A DNA stretch of 51,776 bases, taken from assembly GCA_025463125.1 (NCBI GenBank), contig JAOAPX010000071.1:1-51776 (forward strand), written 5' to 3'. Origin of the DNA: Acidobacteriota bacterium (GTDB taxonomy: Bacteria > Acidobacteriota > Blastocatellia > Pyrinomonadales > Pyrinomonadaceae). This document shows positions 1 to 9,466 of this stretch, piece after piece; the first letter of the stretch is position 1; each line of letters begins with the position of its first letter. A program made the translations under genes and the position numbers. A model generated the notes under the pieces. It was not told the origin of the DNA. It made no database searches and worked only from the letters and a program-made list of their open reading frames with translations.

Positions 1-2446
1 AGCTGTAAGTCGAGCTGTAGCCGTAATAATCGTAATCGGTCGAGTTTGATTTGATGCCGTTTAGAACCACGCCGTAAATTCTCGTTCCGAGAGTTCCGAG
101 ACGCTGTTTGAAGCGGCGCATCAAATGTATCGAACTTTTTCCTGCCATCGCCACCAAAACGACCCCGTCAACCAAAGTCGCCAAGATCGCGGCGTCCGTA
201 AAGGAAATCGCGGGCGGCGAATCGATGATCACGTGCTTGTAATTGCCTTTCAAAAACTGCAGAAGATTTTTCATCTCGTTAGAGCTTAAAAGTTCCGCCG
301 GATTCGGGGGAATCGGTCCGCTCGTGATTACTTTCAAGCGCGGCAGACCTTTATACGGTTTGACGAGATTTTCCGTGTTTCTTTCGCCGGAAAGATAATT
401 TGTCAATCCGTGCGTATTGTCCATACTGAAATGGCTGTGAAGGCGCGGGCGGCGCAAATCGCAGTCGATAATGACGACGTCTGCGTCCGATTGAGCAAGC
501 GTAATCGCGGTATTGATCGCGGTCGTAGTTTTGCCTTCGGACGGCTGCGCCGACGTCACGAGAATCGTTTGCGGCGGTTTTCCGGCTGACGAGAATAAAA
601 GCGACGTGCGCAAATGCCGGTAAGCTTCGGCAACCGGCGAGCGACGGTCTTCGAGCGTTATCAGCGCCATCGAACCGTTTCCGTTTTTGGTTTGCACCAA
701 AGCCGCCTGGCGTTTTTCCGACGCGGCGTGATCGGGAATCAAAGCCAAAGTCGGCAATCCGAGATGTCTGCCGATATCGTCGGAAGTTCTGACCGAATCA
801 TCGAGATAATCCATCAGGAAAGCCAGACCGATTCCGGCAGCGAGCGACATTAAAAAGGCGATTGTAATATTACGCGTTCGCTGCGGTCCGATCGGCGAAG
901 TCGGCGTAAAAGCGTGGGCGCTGATTTTGATGTTATCGGGACGGCTTCCGGAAATCGCCAATTCCTGCTCTTTCTGTCTTTGCGTATAGCTGTCGAGCAA
1001 GCTGCGCTGCGTTTCGATTTCTCTTTTAAGAGTTGTCAAACGAGTTTCAGCCTGTCCCTGGATGTTAGCCTTTGCTTTCTCGCTTTCATACGTAGCGGCG
1101 AGTTGATTTTCGCGCCTGGTTGCCGATTCGAGCTGTGAACGCAGTCCGACAAGCGCTCCACCGATAGCTTCGGTTTTGATCTTTTTCTCGTCTCGTTCGA
1201 TTAACTGCGTAACTTCTTTTTCCGTTTTTTCTTTTGTTTCTATAAGTTTGGCAATTTGCGCTTCCTTTTCTTTTACCTTTGGAAATTCAGCTGTGTATTT
1301 AACTAACAATTGCGCTTTTTCATTTTGTGCTTCGCTTATTTTATTATCAACATCCCGAATAAAATCTTGCAGTTTGGCTTTTCGTTCAGCATTAAGCCGA
1401 ATTGTATCTCTATATATTTCACTTCCGGTAATATCCGGAATATACGTTCCATCGCCGCGCGAATTTGCGCTGACGGCGGCGTTATAACGAGCTTCGACCT
1501 TGCGGCGCTCGTCGATTGCCGCAAGCCACTGGCTGCTCAGATTCTGCAAAATACTGGCTGACAGTTCGCCGCCTTTGTCGCCGAGCGGCAAATCACCGTT
1601 TCTCATCAAACCGATGAGTTCGAGTTCCTTGTTATTAATCGTCGCTTTCAAATCTTCGATTGATTTGGAAAGCTCATCGTAAGCGTCTTTCGCTCCCTTT
1701 GTTTCGCGCTCGATGTCCTGCTGGATAAAAGTTTCCGCCACTTTGTCGGCGACCTTTGCCGCGAGTTCCGGGCGTGTGCTTTTTACGCTGACGTTAACAA
1801 GATTTGTCTGGTCAACCTGCGCGACGGTTAGTCCGACTAAAAAATGATTGGCGTAAAGCTGCGCCCGTTCTTCTTCTTCGGGCGTCAGCGCGATTTGATT
1901 AGCGTTGCCGGTTATGGCTGAGCTATCGGTTAAAACCGGCAGCGAAGCGTCTTTATTTTCAGAAGGTTTATCGCTCGAAAAAATCGAGCGTAAAGTAGCC
2001 AGAAAGCCTTTGTTTTGATTGCCCAAAAGATCCGGCTGGCGATGCAACCCGAGGCTGGTCACAACGTCGATCATTAATTCAGGATTTTCCAGAAGTTTAA
2101 GCTGCGTGCTCGCGTAGTTTGCGTCGTTGGCGAAATTAATATTGATCGATTCTTTCGACTGAACTTTCGGTTTGCGCGGCTCGATAAGCATTTCCGTCAT
2201 CGCGCGATATTCCGAAGGCTGCCTGTACATATAAAAAGCAGCGACGGCGGTCGTTAAAATCGTCAGCGCGAGAATGAGCGGCAAACGCTTGTAAACGATA
2301 TTGAAATACTGCCGAATCGAACGCTTTTCATCAAACGTTTCATCATCGTAAAAAGGAGCGTAACTAGCCGGGTAATCCTGGTTGTCCCTTTGTAAATCGT
2401 TAACTGTGGTATTTGGTAAAGGGGTCAGCCTTTGATCTTTTTCCAT
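1..2446 (-). CDS. Polysaccharide biosynthesis tyrosine autokinase (Wzc-like BY-kinase), 3' end cut by window edge
   Basis: Membrane chain-length regulator fused to a cytoplasmic tyrosine kinase, acting in capsule or exopolysaccharide export. The frame is open from an ATG at 2446 to the left edge (815 codons). The N-terminus has a cytoplasmic stretch and a membrane segment near residues 55-75 (LPLILALTILTTAVAAFYMY), followed by a Wzz-like region and a long helical, probably coiled-coil, part. The kinase half shows Walker A near residues 630-640 (SAQPSEGKTTT), Walker A' near 652-662 (VVIIDCDLRRP) and Walker B near 737 (VIIDSPP). The last visible residues (STDYDYYGYSSTY) form the tyrosine cluster typical of these kinases, so the stop is probably just outside the window. 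Walker A has PSEGKTT where PGEGKST is usual. No clear Shine-Dalgarno site precedes the start. The gene is divergent from the oxidoreductase at 2683 across 236 bp of AT-rich DNA. Confidence 0.9.
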   Translation of the reverse strand, partial: MEKDQRLTPLPNTTVNDLQRDNQDYPASYAPFYDDETFDEKRSIRQYFNIVYKRLPLILALTILTTAVAAFYMYRQPSEYRAMTEMLIEPRKPKVQSKESININFANDANYASTQLKLLENPELMIDVVTSLGLHRQPDLLGNQNKGFLATLRSIFSSDKPSENKDASLPVLTDSSAITGNANQIALTPEEEERAQLYANHFLVGLTVAQVDQTNLVNVSVKSTRPELAAKVADKVAETFIQQDIERETKGAKDAYDELSKSIEDLKATINNKELELIGLMRNGDLPLGDKGGELSASILQNLSSQWLAAIDERRKVEARYNAAVSANSRGDGTYIPDITGSEIYRDTIRLNAERKAKLQDFIRDVDNKISEAQNEKAQLLVKYTAEFPKVKEKEAQIAKLIETKEKTEKEVTQLIERDEKKIKTEAIGGALVGLRSQLESATRRENQLAATYESEKAKANIQGQAETRLTTLKREIETQRSLLDSYTQRQKEQELAISGSRPDNIKISAHAFTPTSPIGPQRTRNITIAFLMSLAAGIGLAFLMDYLDDSVRTSDDIGRHLGLPTLALIPDHAASEKRQAALVQTKNGNGSMALITLEDRRSPVAEAYRHLRTSLLFSSAGKPPQTILVTSAQPSEGKTTTAINTAITLAQSDADVVIIDCDLRRPRLHSHFSMDNTHGLTNYLSGERNTENLVKPYKGLPRLKVITSGPIPPNPAELLSSNEMKNLLQFLKGNYKHVIIDSPPAISFTDAAILATLVDGVVLVAMAGKSSIHLMRRFKQRLGTLGTRIYGVVLNGIKSNSTDYDYYGYSSTYS

Positions 2447-2682
2447 ACTGCTTTTATTAAAACTTTTACTATTAAAACTTGTCGGAGAATATAAGAAGCA
2501 AACTTGCTTTATATCATATTCATCTTAGTTTTTCACGTAATTCCAAGAAAAATATACATTTTTTTCCGTCTTAGTTCAAAAAATTCCGACCCAGTTAAAC
2601 CTCCGGGCTTTTGTTACAAGACAAACACAGATGATATATTTTTCTTTAATACGTCTTCGATATTAATTATTTATAAACATTT

Positions 2683-5600
2683 ATGACAGGAACTTTCGAA
2701 AAAGAACATTTAAACGGCAATCACGATTTTGATCTGGGAATTGCCGGATTTCGCTACTCAGACCTTTTCGATGCCGTTAAACTTAAAGAGTTGGCTGATA
2801 AGTTTTACGACGATCTTTCCGACAAGGAGCCGGCGCTCGGCGACGCTTTGAAGAAATATATCGCCGCGCACGGGCGCGGCTACGAACCGCGCGTCGAATC
2901 GAATATTCTGACCGGTTCGGCGCCGCATCTTTCGGCGTTTATCGCAAAGATGTTCGGCATCGGCAGCGAGCGCGAAGAACTTAAGCGAGCGATCACCGAG
3001 CAGGATCCGATCTGGAAATATAAATTTTTCGTTCAGCGCCGAGCCGCTAAAAAATATCCGGCGGCAAAATTAAACGATTTTAACGAAAGAGAGTTAAACG
3101 AAGCTTTAAGAGAATTTACGTTCGCCGCTTTTGACGAAGCGCTGGTTTACGACGAAGAACTAACCGTTGCTTTTATCGTGCAGAAACTCGTCGAAGCCGA
3201 AGAAGCCTTAACGAAAAATCAGGAAATCACCGCTGAAACGCAGGAAACGATCAACAAGGTAAATTCGGCTTACGAAAAATTGAAAGATAAGACTTTCGGC
3301 AATATTTTCTCGCGTTTTGTCAGCGAAATCGAAGACACCGGCGCGCTTTTGCAAATAAAAGCCGCTTTGCAGCTTTTCGAAATATGGTCGGCGATCGAGT
3401 TTTTCGGCAGAAAGAAAAAATGGTACAGCTTTAAAGTTCCGCACACGCTCGATTACCAAAATCTCGTTCACCTGATTCGCCCGGAACCCGAGCTGTCGAA
3501 TGTGATGCGCGGACCGGACGAAGAAATGCGCCGCCGCGTCGGCTTTAAATTAACCGACGGGCGCGGAAATCTTCGGGATTCGCTTTATGAAGTCGATTAC
3601 TGCCTTATTTGCCACGAACGCGAAAAAGATTCCTGCTCGAAAGGCTTGCGCGAAAAAGACGGCGCGCCGAAACGAAATCCTTTAGGCATTAAAACCGAAG
3701 GCTGCCCGCTCGACGAAAAAATCTCGGAAATGCATCTGTTGAAGCGTCAGGGCGATTCGATCGGCTCGCTCGCGCTCGTGACGATTGATAACCCGATGTG
3801 CGCCGGAACCGGTCACCGAATCTGCAACGATTGTATGAAGGGCTGCATTTTCCAGAAACAGGAACCGGTCAATATTCCGCTGGCGGAAACGGCGACTTTA
3901 ACCGATGTTCTGGCGATGCCTTACGGTTACGAAATTTATTCGCTTTTAACGCGCTGGAACCCTTTGAACGCGCAGAGACCATATGCGCTGCCTTACAACG
4001 GAAAAAACGTTCTGGTCGTCGGCTTAGGTCCCGCGGGCTACACGTTAGCTCACTACCTGCTTAACGAAGGCTTCGGCGTCGTCGGCATCGACGGGTTAAA
4101 GATCGAACCGCTTGCCGATGAATGGACGGGCAAAAACGGAAAAGTCTGCCCGCGTCCGGTTAAAGACATTAAAGAAATTACGACCGAGCTCGACGAGCGC
4201 ATCTTGTCCGGATTCGGCGGCGTTTCCGAATACGGCATCACGGTTCGCTGGGACAAAAACTTTCTGACGATGATGCAGCTGATCCTGTCGCGCAGAAAGC
4301 GTTTTCGCGCTTACGGCGGCGTTCGCTTCGGCGGAACTTTGACGATCGAAGACGCATGGGAATACGGTTTCGACCATATCGCGATCGCGACCGGCGCGGG
4401 ACGACCGACGATCGTGCCGATGAAAAACAACTTGATTCGAGGCATTCGACAGGCTTCGGATTTCCTTATGTCTCTGCAATTGACCGGAGCTTTCAAAAAC
4501 GAAACGCTTTCGAATCTACAGGTACGGCTTCCGGCGGTTGTAATCGGCGGCGGGCTAACCGGAGTAGATACGGCGACAGAGATTTTCGCTTATTACCCGG
4601 TTCAGGTCGAAAAAATGCTCGGCAAATTTGAATCTATCGCTGAAGACATCGGTGAAGAAGCTGCCTGGGCGGTTTTTGACGAAGAAGAAAAGAAAGTTTT
4701 CAGCGAATTTCTCGTTCACGGAAAAGCGATTCGCGAAGAAAGACGACGCGCCGAAGAAGCCGGCGAGCAGCCGAATTTCGTTCCGCTCGTTCAAAGCTGG
4801 GGCGGCGTTTCTCTGGTTTACCGCAAACGCCTGCAGGATTCGCCCGCATATCGCTTAAATCACGAGGAAGTTCAAAAAGCTTTGGAAGAAGGCATTAATT
4901 TTGTCGAATTGATGTCGCCGACCGAAGCCGTTCCCGACGAACACAACGCGGTCAAAGCGATCGTTTTTGAAAAGCAGAATTACAACGCCGAAACCGGCAA
5001 ATTTTCGAACGCGGGCGAATTCGTTACGCTTCCGGCGCGAACGGTTTGCGTCGCCGCGGGAACTTCGCCGAACGTTATTTACGAAAAAGAAAAACCCGGC
5101 ACGTTCCAGCTCGACGAATGGCGACAATTTTTCCAGCCGTTCAAAGTGCAGAAAAACGGCGACGGAAAATATCACGTCGCCGAAGCCGAAAAAGGCGAAG
5201 ACGCGTTTTTCACGTCTTACGAACAAGACGGAAAATTTATTTCCTATTACGGCGACAATCACCCGAAATACGCCGGAAACGTCGTCAAAGCGATGGCTTC
5301 CGCAAAACACGGTTACCAGAGAGTTGTCGAAATTTTCGCCGAAGAACTCGCGACCCGCGGCGCTCTGCCGCAAGCCGAACGCGACGCAATTTTCGACGAG
5401 CTCGAAGCGACGCTCGACGAACAGCTTCGCGCATACGTCGTCAAAGTCGAACGTTTAACGCCGACAATCGTCGATGTCGTCGTCAGAGCGCCGCTGCAGG
5501 CGAGAAAATTCGAGCCCGGACAGTTTTATCGTTTGCAGAACTTTGAAACGAGCGCGCCCGTCGTCGCCGGCAAACGCCTGATGATGGAAGGCTTGGCGCT

Positions 5601-6399
5601 GACAGGCGCGTGGGTGGACGAGGAAAAAGGCTTGCTTTCGATGATCGTTCTCGAAATGGGCACGTCTTCGCGAATGGTTTCGCTGCTCAGGGAAGGCGAA
5701 GAAGTCGTCGTGATGGGACCGACCGGAACGCCGACCGAAATCCCCGAAAACGAGACTGTTCTGCTGGCGGGCGGCGGGCTCGGAAACGCGGTTTTATTCT
5801 CGATCGCTAAAGCATTACGCGAAAACAATAACGAGGTGATTTATTTTGCCGGTTATAAAAACGGCGCGGATTTGTTCAAACGCGAAGAAATCGAAAACGC
5901 GACCGACAAGATCGTCTGGGCGACCGATTCCGGCGTCGAAATCGAGCCGAACCGACCGCAGGACGCGCATTTTCGCGGCAATATCGTGCAGGCGATGATT
6001 GCTTACGCGGAAGGAAAGCTGGGCGACCGTAAAGTTGATTTAAAGGACGTCGATCGCATCATCGCGATCGGTTCCGACCGGATGATGAACGGCGTAAAGG
6101 AAGCGCGCTACAACACTTTGCAGCCTTATTTGAAAAAACAGCACACGGCAATCGGGTCGATCAACAGCCCGATGCAATGTATGATGAAAGAGGTTTGCGC
6201 GCAGTGCTTGCAGCGACACGTAAACCCGCACACGGGCGAAGAATTTTTCGTTTTCTCGTGCTTTAACCAGGATCAGCATCTTGATTTCGTTGACTTTAAA
6301 AACTTGAACGACCGACTCCGGGCAAATTCGATTCAGGAAAAATTATCGAATATGTGGCTTGATAAGATTTTCAAAAACGAGAATTTGAAAAGTTTTTAA
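2683..6399 (+). CDS. Fused GltD-like / PyrK-like FAD and Fe-S oxidoreductase (NfnAB-like), 1238 aa
   Basis: Very large flavoprotein joining two electron-transfer modules. Residues 1-300 form a mostly helical N-terminal region I do not recognise. Residues 307-390 hold a GltD-type Fe-S region (CLICHEREKDSC, then EGCP, then CAGTGHRICNDCMKGC). Residues 440-880 form a pyridine nucleotide-disulfide oxidoreductase with two dinucleotide folds (VVGLGPAGYT near 445 and VVIGGGLTGVD near 619). Residues 918-1238 resemble the PyrK/FNR-type subunit: a flavin-binding barrel (FEPGQFYRL), an NAD-binding motif (LLAGGGLGNA near 1027) and a C-terminal cysteine cluster (CMMKEVCAQC near 1166, then a later Cys) suited to a [2Fe-2S] centre. 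NfnL plus NfnS has the same logic, so NAD(P)H/ferredoxin exchange is plausible but inferred. It appears to be a single-gene unit ending at a strong hairpin. No Shine-Dalgarno site is visible before the ATG. Confidence 0.85.
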   Translation: MTGTFEKEHLNGNHDFDLGIAGFRYSDLFDAVKLKELADKFYDDLSDKEPALGDALKKYIAAHGRGYEPRVESNILTGSAPHLSAFIAKMFGIGSEREELKRAITEQDPIWKYKFFVQRRAAKKYPAAKLNDFNERELNEALREFTFAAFDEALVYDEELTVAFIVQKLVEAEEALTKNQEITAETQETINKVNSAYEKLKDKTFGNIFSRFVSEIEDTGALLQIKAALQLFEIWSAIEFFGRKKKWYSFKVPHTLDYQNLVHLIRPEPELSNVMRGPDEEMRRRVGFKLTDGRGNLRDSLYEVDYCLICHEREKDSCSKGLREKDGAPKRNPLGIKTEGCPLDEKISEMHLLKRQGDSIGSLALVTIDNPMCAGTGHRICNDCMKGCIFQKQEPVNIPLAETATLTDVLAMPYGYEIYSLLTRWNPLNAQRPYALPYNGKNVLVVGLGPAGYTLAHYLLNEGFGVVGIDGLKIEPLADEWTGKNGKVCPRPVKDIKEITTELDERILSGFGGVSEYGITVRWDKNFLTMMQLILSRRKRFRAYGGVRFGGTLTIEDAWEYGFDHIAIATGAGRPTIVPMKNNLIRGIRQASDFLMSLQLTGAFKNETLSNLQVRLPAVVIGGGLTGVDTATEIFAYYPVQVEKMLGKFESIAEDIGEEAAWAVFDEEEKKVFSEFLVHGKAIREERRRAEEAGEQPNFVPLVQSWGGVSLVYRKRLQDSPAYRLNHEEVQKALEEGINFVELMSPTEAVPDEHNAVKAIVFEKQNYNAETGKFSNAGEFVTLPARTVCVAAGTSPNVIYEKEKPGTFQLDEWRQFFQPFKVQKNGDGKYHVAEAEKGEDAFFTSYEQDGKFISYYGDNHPKYAGNVVKAMASAKHGYQRVVEIFAEELATRGALPQAERDAIFDELEATLDEQLRAYVVKVERLTPTIVDVVVRAPLQARKFEPGQFYRLQNFETSAPVVAGKRLMMEGLALTGAWVDEEKGLLSMIVLEMGTSSRMVSLLREGEEVVVMGPTGTPTEIPENETVLLAGGGLGNAVLFSIAKALRENNNEVIYFAGYKNGADLFKREEIENATDKIVWATDSGVEIEPNRPQDAHFRGNIVQAMIAYAEGKLGDRKVDLKDVDRIIAIGSDRMMNGVKEARYNTLQPYLKKQHTAIGSINSPMQCMMKEVCAQCLQRHVNPHTGEEFFVFSCFNQDQHLDFVDFKNLNDRLRANSIQEKLSNMWLDKIFKNENLKSF

Positions 6400-6420
6400 G
6401 TATTTTTTGAGTAAATAATA

Positions 6421-6494
6421 AAAAAGCAAAAAGCGCCGGTGAATGCAGATAAACTTTTAGGATTTATATGCTTTACCGGCGCTTTTTGCTTTTT
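6421..6494. terminator. Bidirectional terminator hairpin
   Basis: A near-perfect inverted repeat: AAAAAGCAAAAAGCGCCGG on the left and CCGGCGCTTTTTGCTTTTT on the right, around a loop of roughly 30 nt. A/T tracts lie on both sides. It lies between the convergent oxidoreductase and asparaginase genes and can serve both. Confidence 0.8.
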
Positions 6495-6503
6495 GCTTTT
6501 TTA

Positions 6504-7520
6504 TTAAACGATCGTTAAATTCGCTTCGACTCTTCCGACAACATCTCTGCGCCGGTTTTTTATATCCAAAGGCGAAAATTCGCGCAAAGTTTCCTTTTTG
6601 AAAATTCCGAGCTGCCGCAAAATCTCAATCGAAACGGCGGCGCGCGCGCGTTTATCGTCGCCGTCCGCGATTTTGAGCGCGATTCCCAAGCCCTTTTTCC
6701 ATTCGGACGACGGCGCGATGCCGCACAGCCAAACGCCTTCGGCTCCGATTTTCGAAATAAATTTTCCCGGCGCAGCCTGCATCATAAGCGTATCGAGCCG
6801 TTCCGTTCCGCCGATCAGTTCCGGGTAATTCATTATCGCCGAAACGATTTTCCGGCAGGCGTTTTTGTAATTTTCATTAAAATCGGCTGGAGGATAAACG
6901 AGTTTCGCAAAACTTTTCGCCATTGCGCGCAAGCTCACGGCGAAATTCGGCGCGGCGCAGCCGTCAATCCCGATCTTTATTTCTGCGGCGGGCGTTTCCG
7001 TAAAAACCGAAAACACTTCTAAAATCGCTTTCTGAACCGGATTTTCCATCGATTCGTAAGTTTTCGCGTCGGCGCCGATGTCTCTTGCGAAAGCGAGCAT
7101 TGCCGCGTGTTTGCCCGAACAATTATTATGCAGCTGCGAAAATTTTTCGCCCGCGCGCATCATTTCTTCGCTTCGTTTTTCATAAAACGGCGCGTGCGCG
7201 CCGCAGCGCAGATCGGATTCATCGAAGCCGCCCTTTTCGAGCATTTTCCGCGCGACCCGGACGTGAATTTCTTCGCCCGAATGCGAGCCGCAAGCCAGGG
7301 CGATCTCGTCTTCCGTAAACCCGAATCTTTCAGCCGCGCCGTTTAATAGAAGCGGCAAAAACTGAAAAGGCTTTCCCGACGAGCGTATAAACGTCACCGT
7401 TTCCGGATCGCCGGTTGAAAAAACCGTTTTGCCGTCGCCGTCTAAAATTATTAAATGCCCGCGATGAACCGATTCGATGATGTCGCCGCGAAAAACTTTA
7501 GCTAAAATTTCCGATTGCAT
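6504..7520 (-). CDS. L-asparaginase, type II thermolabile family (Asparaginase_II, PF06089)
   Basis: Hydrolyses L-asparagine to aspartate and ammonia, probably in the cytoplasm because no signal peptide is seen. The 338-residue length fits the Rhizobium etli AnsA (ReAII-like) family, which is unrelated to the E. coli type I/II asparaginases. Family motifs seen: IRSSGKPFQ with the Ser47-x-x-Lys50 pair, the ACGSHSGE segment near 76-83, HNNCSGKHAA with Cys134 and Lys137 matching the family's zinc and catalytic site, and GIDGCAAPNF further on. The ATG at 7520 has no evident Shine-Dalgarno site. The gene lies downstream of recN on the same strand, separated by an inverted repeat, so it may be transcribed separately. 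Confidence 0.9.
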   Translation of the reverse strand: MQSEILAKVFRGDIIESVHRGHLIILDGDGKTVFSTGDPETVTFIRSSGKPFQFLPLLLNGAAERFGFTEDEIALACGSHSGEEIHVRVARKMLEKGGFDESDLRCGAHAPFYEKRSEEMMRAGEKFSQLHNNCSGKHAAMLAFARDIGADAKTYESMENPVQKAILEVFSVFTETPAAEIKIGIDGCAAPNFAVSLRAMAKSFAKLVYPPADFNENYKNACRKIVSAIMNYPELIGGTERLDTLMMQAAPGKFISKIGAEGVWLCGIAPSSEWKKGLGIALKIADGDDKRARAAVSIEILRQLGIFKKETLREFSPLDIKNRRRDVVGRVEANLTIV

Positions 7521-7530
7521 AAGTTATTTT

Positions 7531-7647
7531 GCCGCGGATTAACGCGGATAACGCAGATAAAACCAAAAATGGATTGGAAAATTAGTGAATTAAACTCTGA
7601 CGAATTAAAATGATTTCAAATCCGCGTCATCCGCGCTAATCCGCGGC
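7531..7647. repeat. Inverted repeat of the ATCCGCG/AATCCGCGG dispersed type
   Basis: Arms of 19 bp at 7531-7549 and 7629-7647 (GCCGCGGATTAACGCGGAT and its complement with one mismatch) flank about 79 bp. The right arm touches the recN stop codon. A degenerate relative occurs on the other side of recN near 9368-9432. It looks like a small dispersed intergenic repeat rather than a classical terminator, because no long T-tract follows. Confidence 0.65.
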
Positions 7648-9353
7648 TAATTTCTTCCCATCAACATTTCTTTGGCGTGTTGTCGCGCCGTGTCTGTGAT
7701 TTTTTCGCCGGCGAGCATTCGGGCGATTTCTTCGACTTGTTCGGTTTCGCTCAAGTGTTTGACGCGAACTTCCGTGCGATTTTTCTCCATCGCTTTTTGC
7801 ACGAGATAATGCTGATCGGCAAGCGAGGCGACTTGCGGTTGATGCGTGACGCACAAAACCTGCTGCGTTTTTGCCAGTTCCTTTAATTTCAACCCGACGG
7901 CTTCGGCGACGCGACCGCCGATTCCCGTGTCGATTTCATCGAAAACGACCGCTTTTTCCGGGTCGCTCGATTTCGCGGTCGTTTTCAAAATCAGCATCAG
8001 GCGCGACGCTTCGCCGCCTGACGCGACGCGCGCGAGCGGCTTCGGAGATTCGCCGACGTTTGCCGAAAAATAAAATTCTACCGCGTCGAAACCTTTTGCG
8101 GTAAAAGATTTATCCGCATCGTTTGTTTGCAGCTCCGCTTCACCGGGCGAAGAAATTCGCACTTCAAAACGCGCTTTTTCGAGCGCGACGGCTTTCAGAT
8201 TCGCTTCGGTTTCTTTTTCAAACTTTCGCGCCGCTTTTTCGCGTTTATTGTGCAGATCGGCGGCAATTTTCAAATATTCTTCGCGGGCTTTTTTCAGATC
8301 GCGGCGCAATTCTTCTTCGCGCAAATCCGCCGTTTCGATGTTTCGAAGACGTTCCTCGGATTCTTTGAAATGCTGCAAAACCGTTTCGATCGAACCGCCG
8401 TATTTTCGTTTAAGGCGCGAAATTTCCGCCAGGCGGCTTTCGATCTCTTCGAGTCTTTCGGGCGAATATTCGAGCGAGCCGCGAAAATCTCTGACGGCAA
8501 ACGCCAAATCTTCCAGAACCGCCTGCGCCGTCTGCAAACTTTCGCCGTATTCGTTAAAAGAAGATTCGTATTCGGCGAGCTCCGTAATGCGTTTAATCAC
8601 TTTTTCAAGCGTCGTCACGGTCGCTTCTTCGTTTTCATACAAAAGCAGATAGCTTTCGTCGCTCAAGGTCGAGAGTTTTTCGACGTTGTTCAAACGCCTT
8701 TTTTCTTCTTCTAAAGATTCGTCTTCGCCGACGATAAGACTGGCTTTGCCGATTTCATCGACCTGAAACTGCAAAATGTCTAAAAGCTGAAGTTTCTGCG
8801 CTTCGTCTTCGCGCAGATTTTCGATTTCCGAGCGGATTTGCGCCATCGCTCGGTATTTTTCAACGAGCTTTCCGCGCTCGGTTTTCAAATTTGCGTATTC
8901 GTCGAGAATTTCCAGATGATTCGAAGGATTGAAAAGCGTCGTCTGCTCGCCCTGACCGTGAATATCGACGAGATAAGCGCCGATTTTTTTGAGAAAACTT
9001 TGCGTGATAAGCTGATTGTTAACAAAAATCCGGTTGCGCCCGCTTGCCGCGAGCTCGCGACGAACGATAATGTCCGTCTCGTCGGCGTCTTCGAGCTCGA
9101 TGCCGCTTTCGTAAAAGATCTCGTGCAAATCGGCGTTCGCTTTGATCGTGAAAAGACCTTCGATTTGCGCCTGAGAAGTGCCTTCCTTGATTAAATCGGA
9201 CGAAACGCGCTCGCCGGTCAGCGCGCCCAAACTATCCACGATAATCGATTTCCCCGAACCGGTTTCGCCGGTCAGCAAATTCAAACCGTGTGAAAATTCC
9301 AGTTCGAGCTCGTCGATCAAAGCGATGTTTTTGATTTTGAGAAGTGAAAGCAT
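7647..9353 (-). CDS. recN: DNA repair protein RecN
   Basis: SMC-like ATPase that acts at double-strand breaks in recombinational repair. The 568-residue protein begins with the RecN-typical MLSLLKIKNIALIDELELEF and Walker A GETGSGKS near residues 29-36. A central coiled-coil (about 150-370, rich in Glu, Lys and Leu) follows. Then come the ABC signature VASGGEASRLM near 440 and the Walker B region VVFDEIDTGIGG near 460, completing the split ATPase head. Length and domain order are normal. No Shine-Dalgarno site is seen before the ATG. Small inverted repeats of related sequence flank the gene on both sides. Confidence 0.96.
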   Translation of the reverse strand: MLSLLKIKNIALIDELELEFSHGLNLLTGETGSGKSIIVDSLGALTGERVSSDLIKEGTSQAQIEGLFTIKANADLHEIFYESGIELEDADETDIIVRRELAASGRNRIFVNNQLITQSFLKKIGAYLVDIHGQGEQTTLFNPSNHLEILDEYANLKTERGKLVEKYRAMAQIRSEIENLREDEAQKLQLLDILQFQVDEIGKASLIVGEDESLEEEKRRLNNVEKLSTLSDESYLLLYENEEATVTTLEKVIKRITELAEYESSFNEYGESLQTAQAVLEDLAFAVRDFRGSLEYSPERLEEIESRLAEISRLKRKYGGSIETVLQHFKESEERLRNIETADLREEELRRDLKKAREEYLKIAADLHNKREKAARKFEKETEANLKAVALEKARFEVRISSPGEAELQTNDADKSFTAKGFDAVEFYFSANVGESPKPLARVASGGEASRLMLILKTTAKSSDPEKAVVFDEIDTGIGGRVAEAVGLKLKELAKTQQVLCVTHQPQVASLADQHYLVQKAMEKNRTEVRVKHLSETEQVEEIARMLAGEKITDTARQHAKEMLMGRN

Positions 9354-9367
9354 AAAGAAAATTTAAT

Positions 9368-9432
9368 CACAGATACAAACAGATTAACACAGATAAATTT
9401 AAATAATCATCCGCGTCAATCCGTGTGCAGCC
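9368..9432. repeat. Degenerate copy of the recN-flanking intergenic repeat
   Basis: CACAGAT and CAGATTAACACAGAT on the left face ATCCGCGTCAATCCGTGTG on the right. This is the same word family as the clearer inverted repeat at 7531-7647, but more diverged. It lies upstream of recN on that gene's strand. Confidence 0.45.
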
Positions 9433-9466
9433 GTAATAAAATTCTTGTTAAATTCTTGTTAAAATT

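Noticed and set aside
4855-5546. Several 160-170-codon frames on both strands inside the large oxidoreductase gene
   Set aside because: They are shadows of a strongly coding frame, with biased Arg/Phe/Ser composition and no domain motifs.
8127-8714. Plus-strand frame of 195 codons opposite recN
   Set aside because: It is rich in Phe and Arg, as expected for the antisense of a Glu/Lys-rich coiled coil, and lacks a ribosome site.
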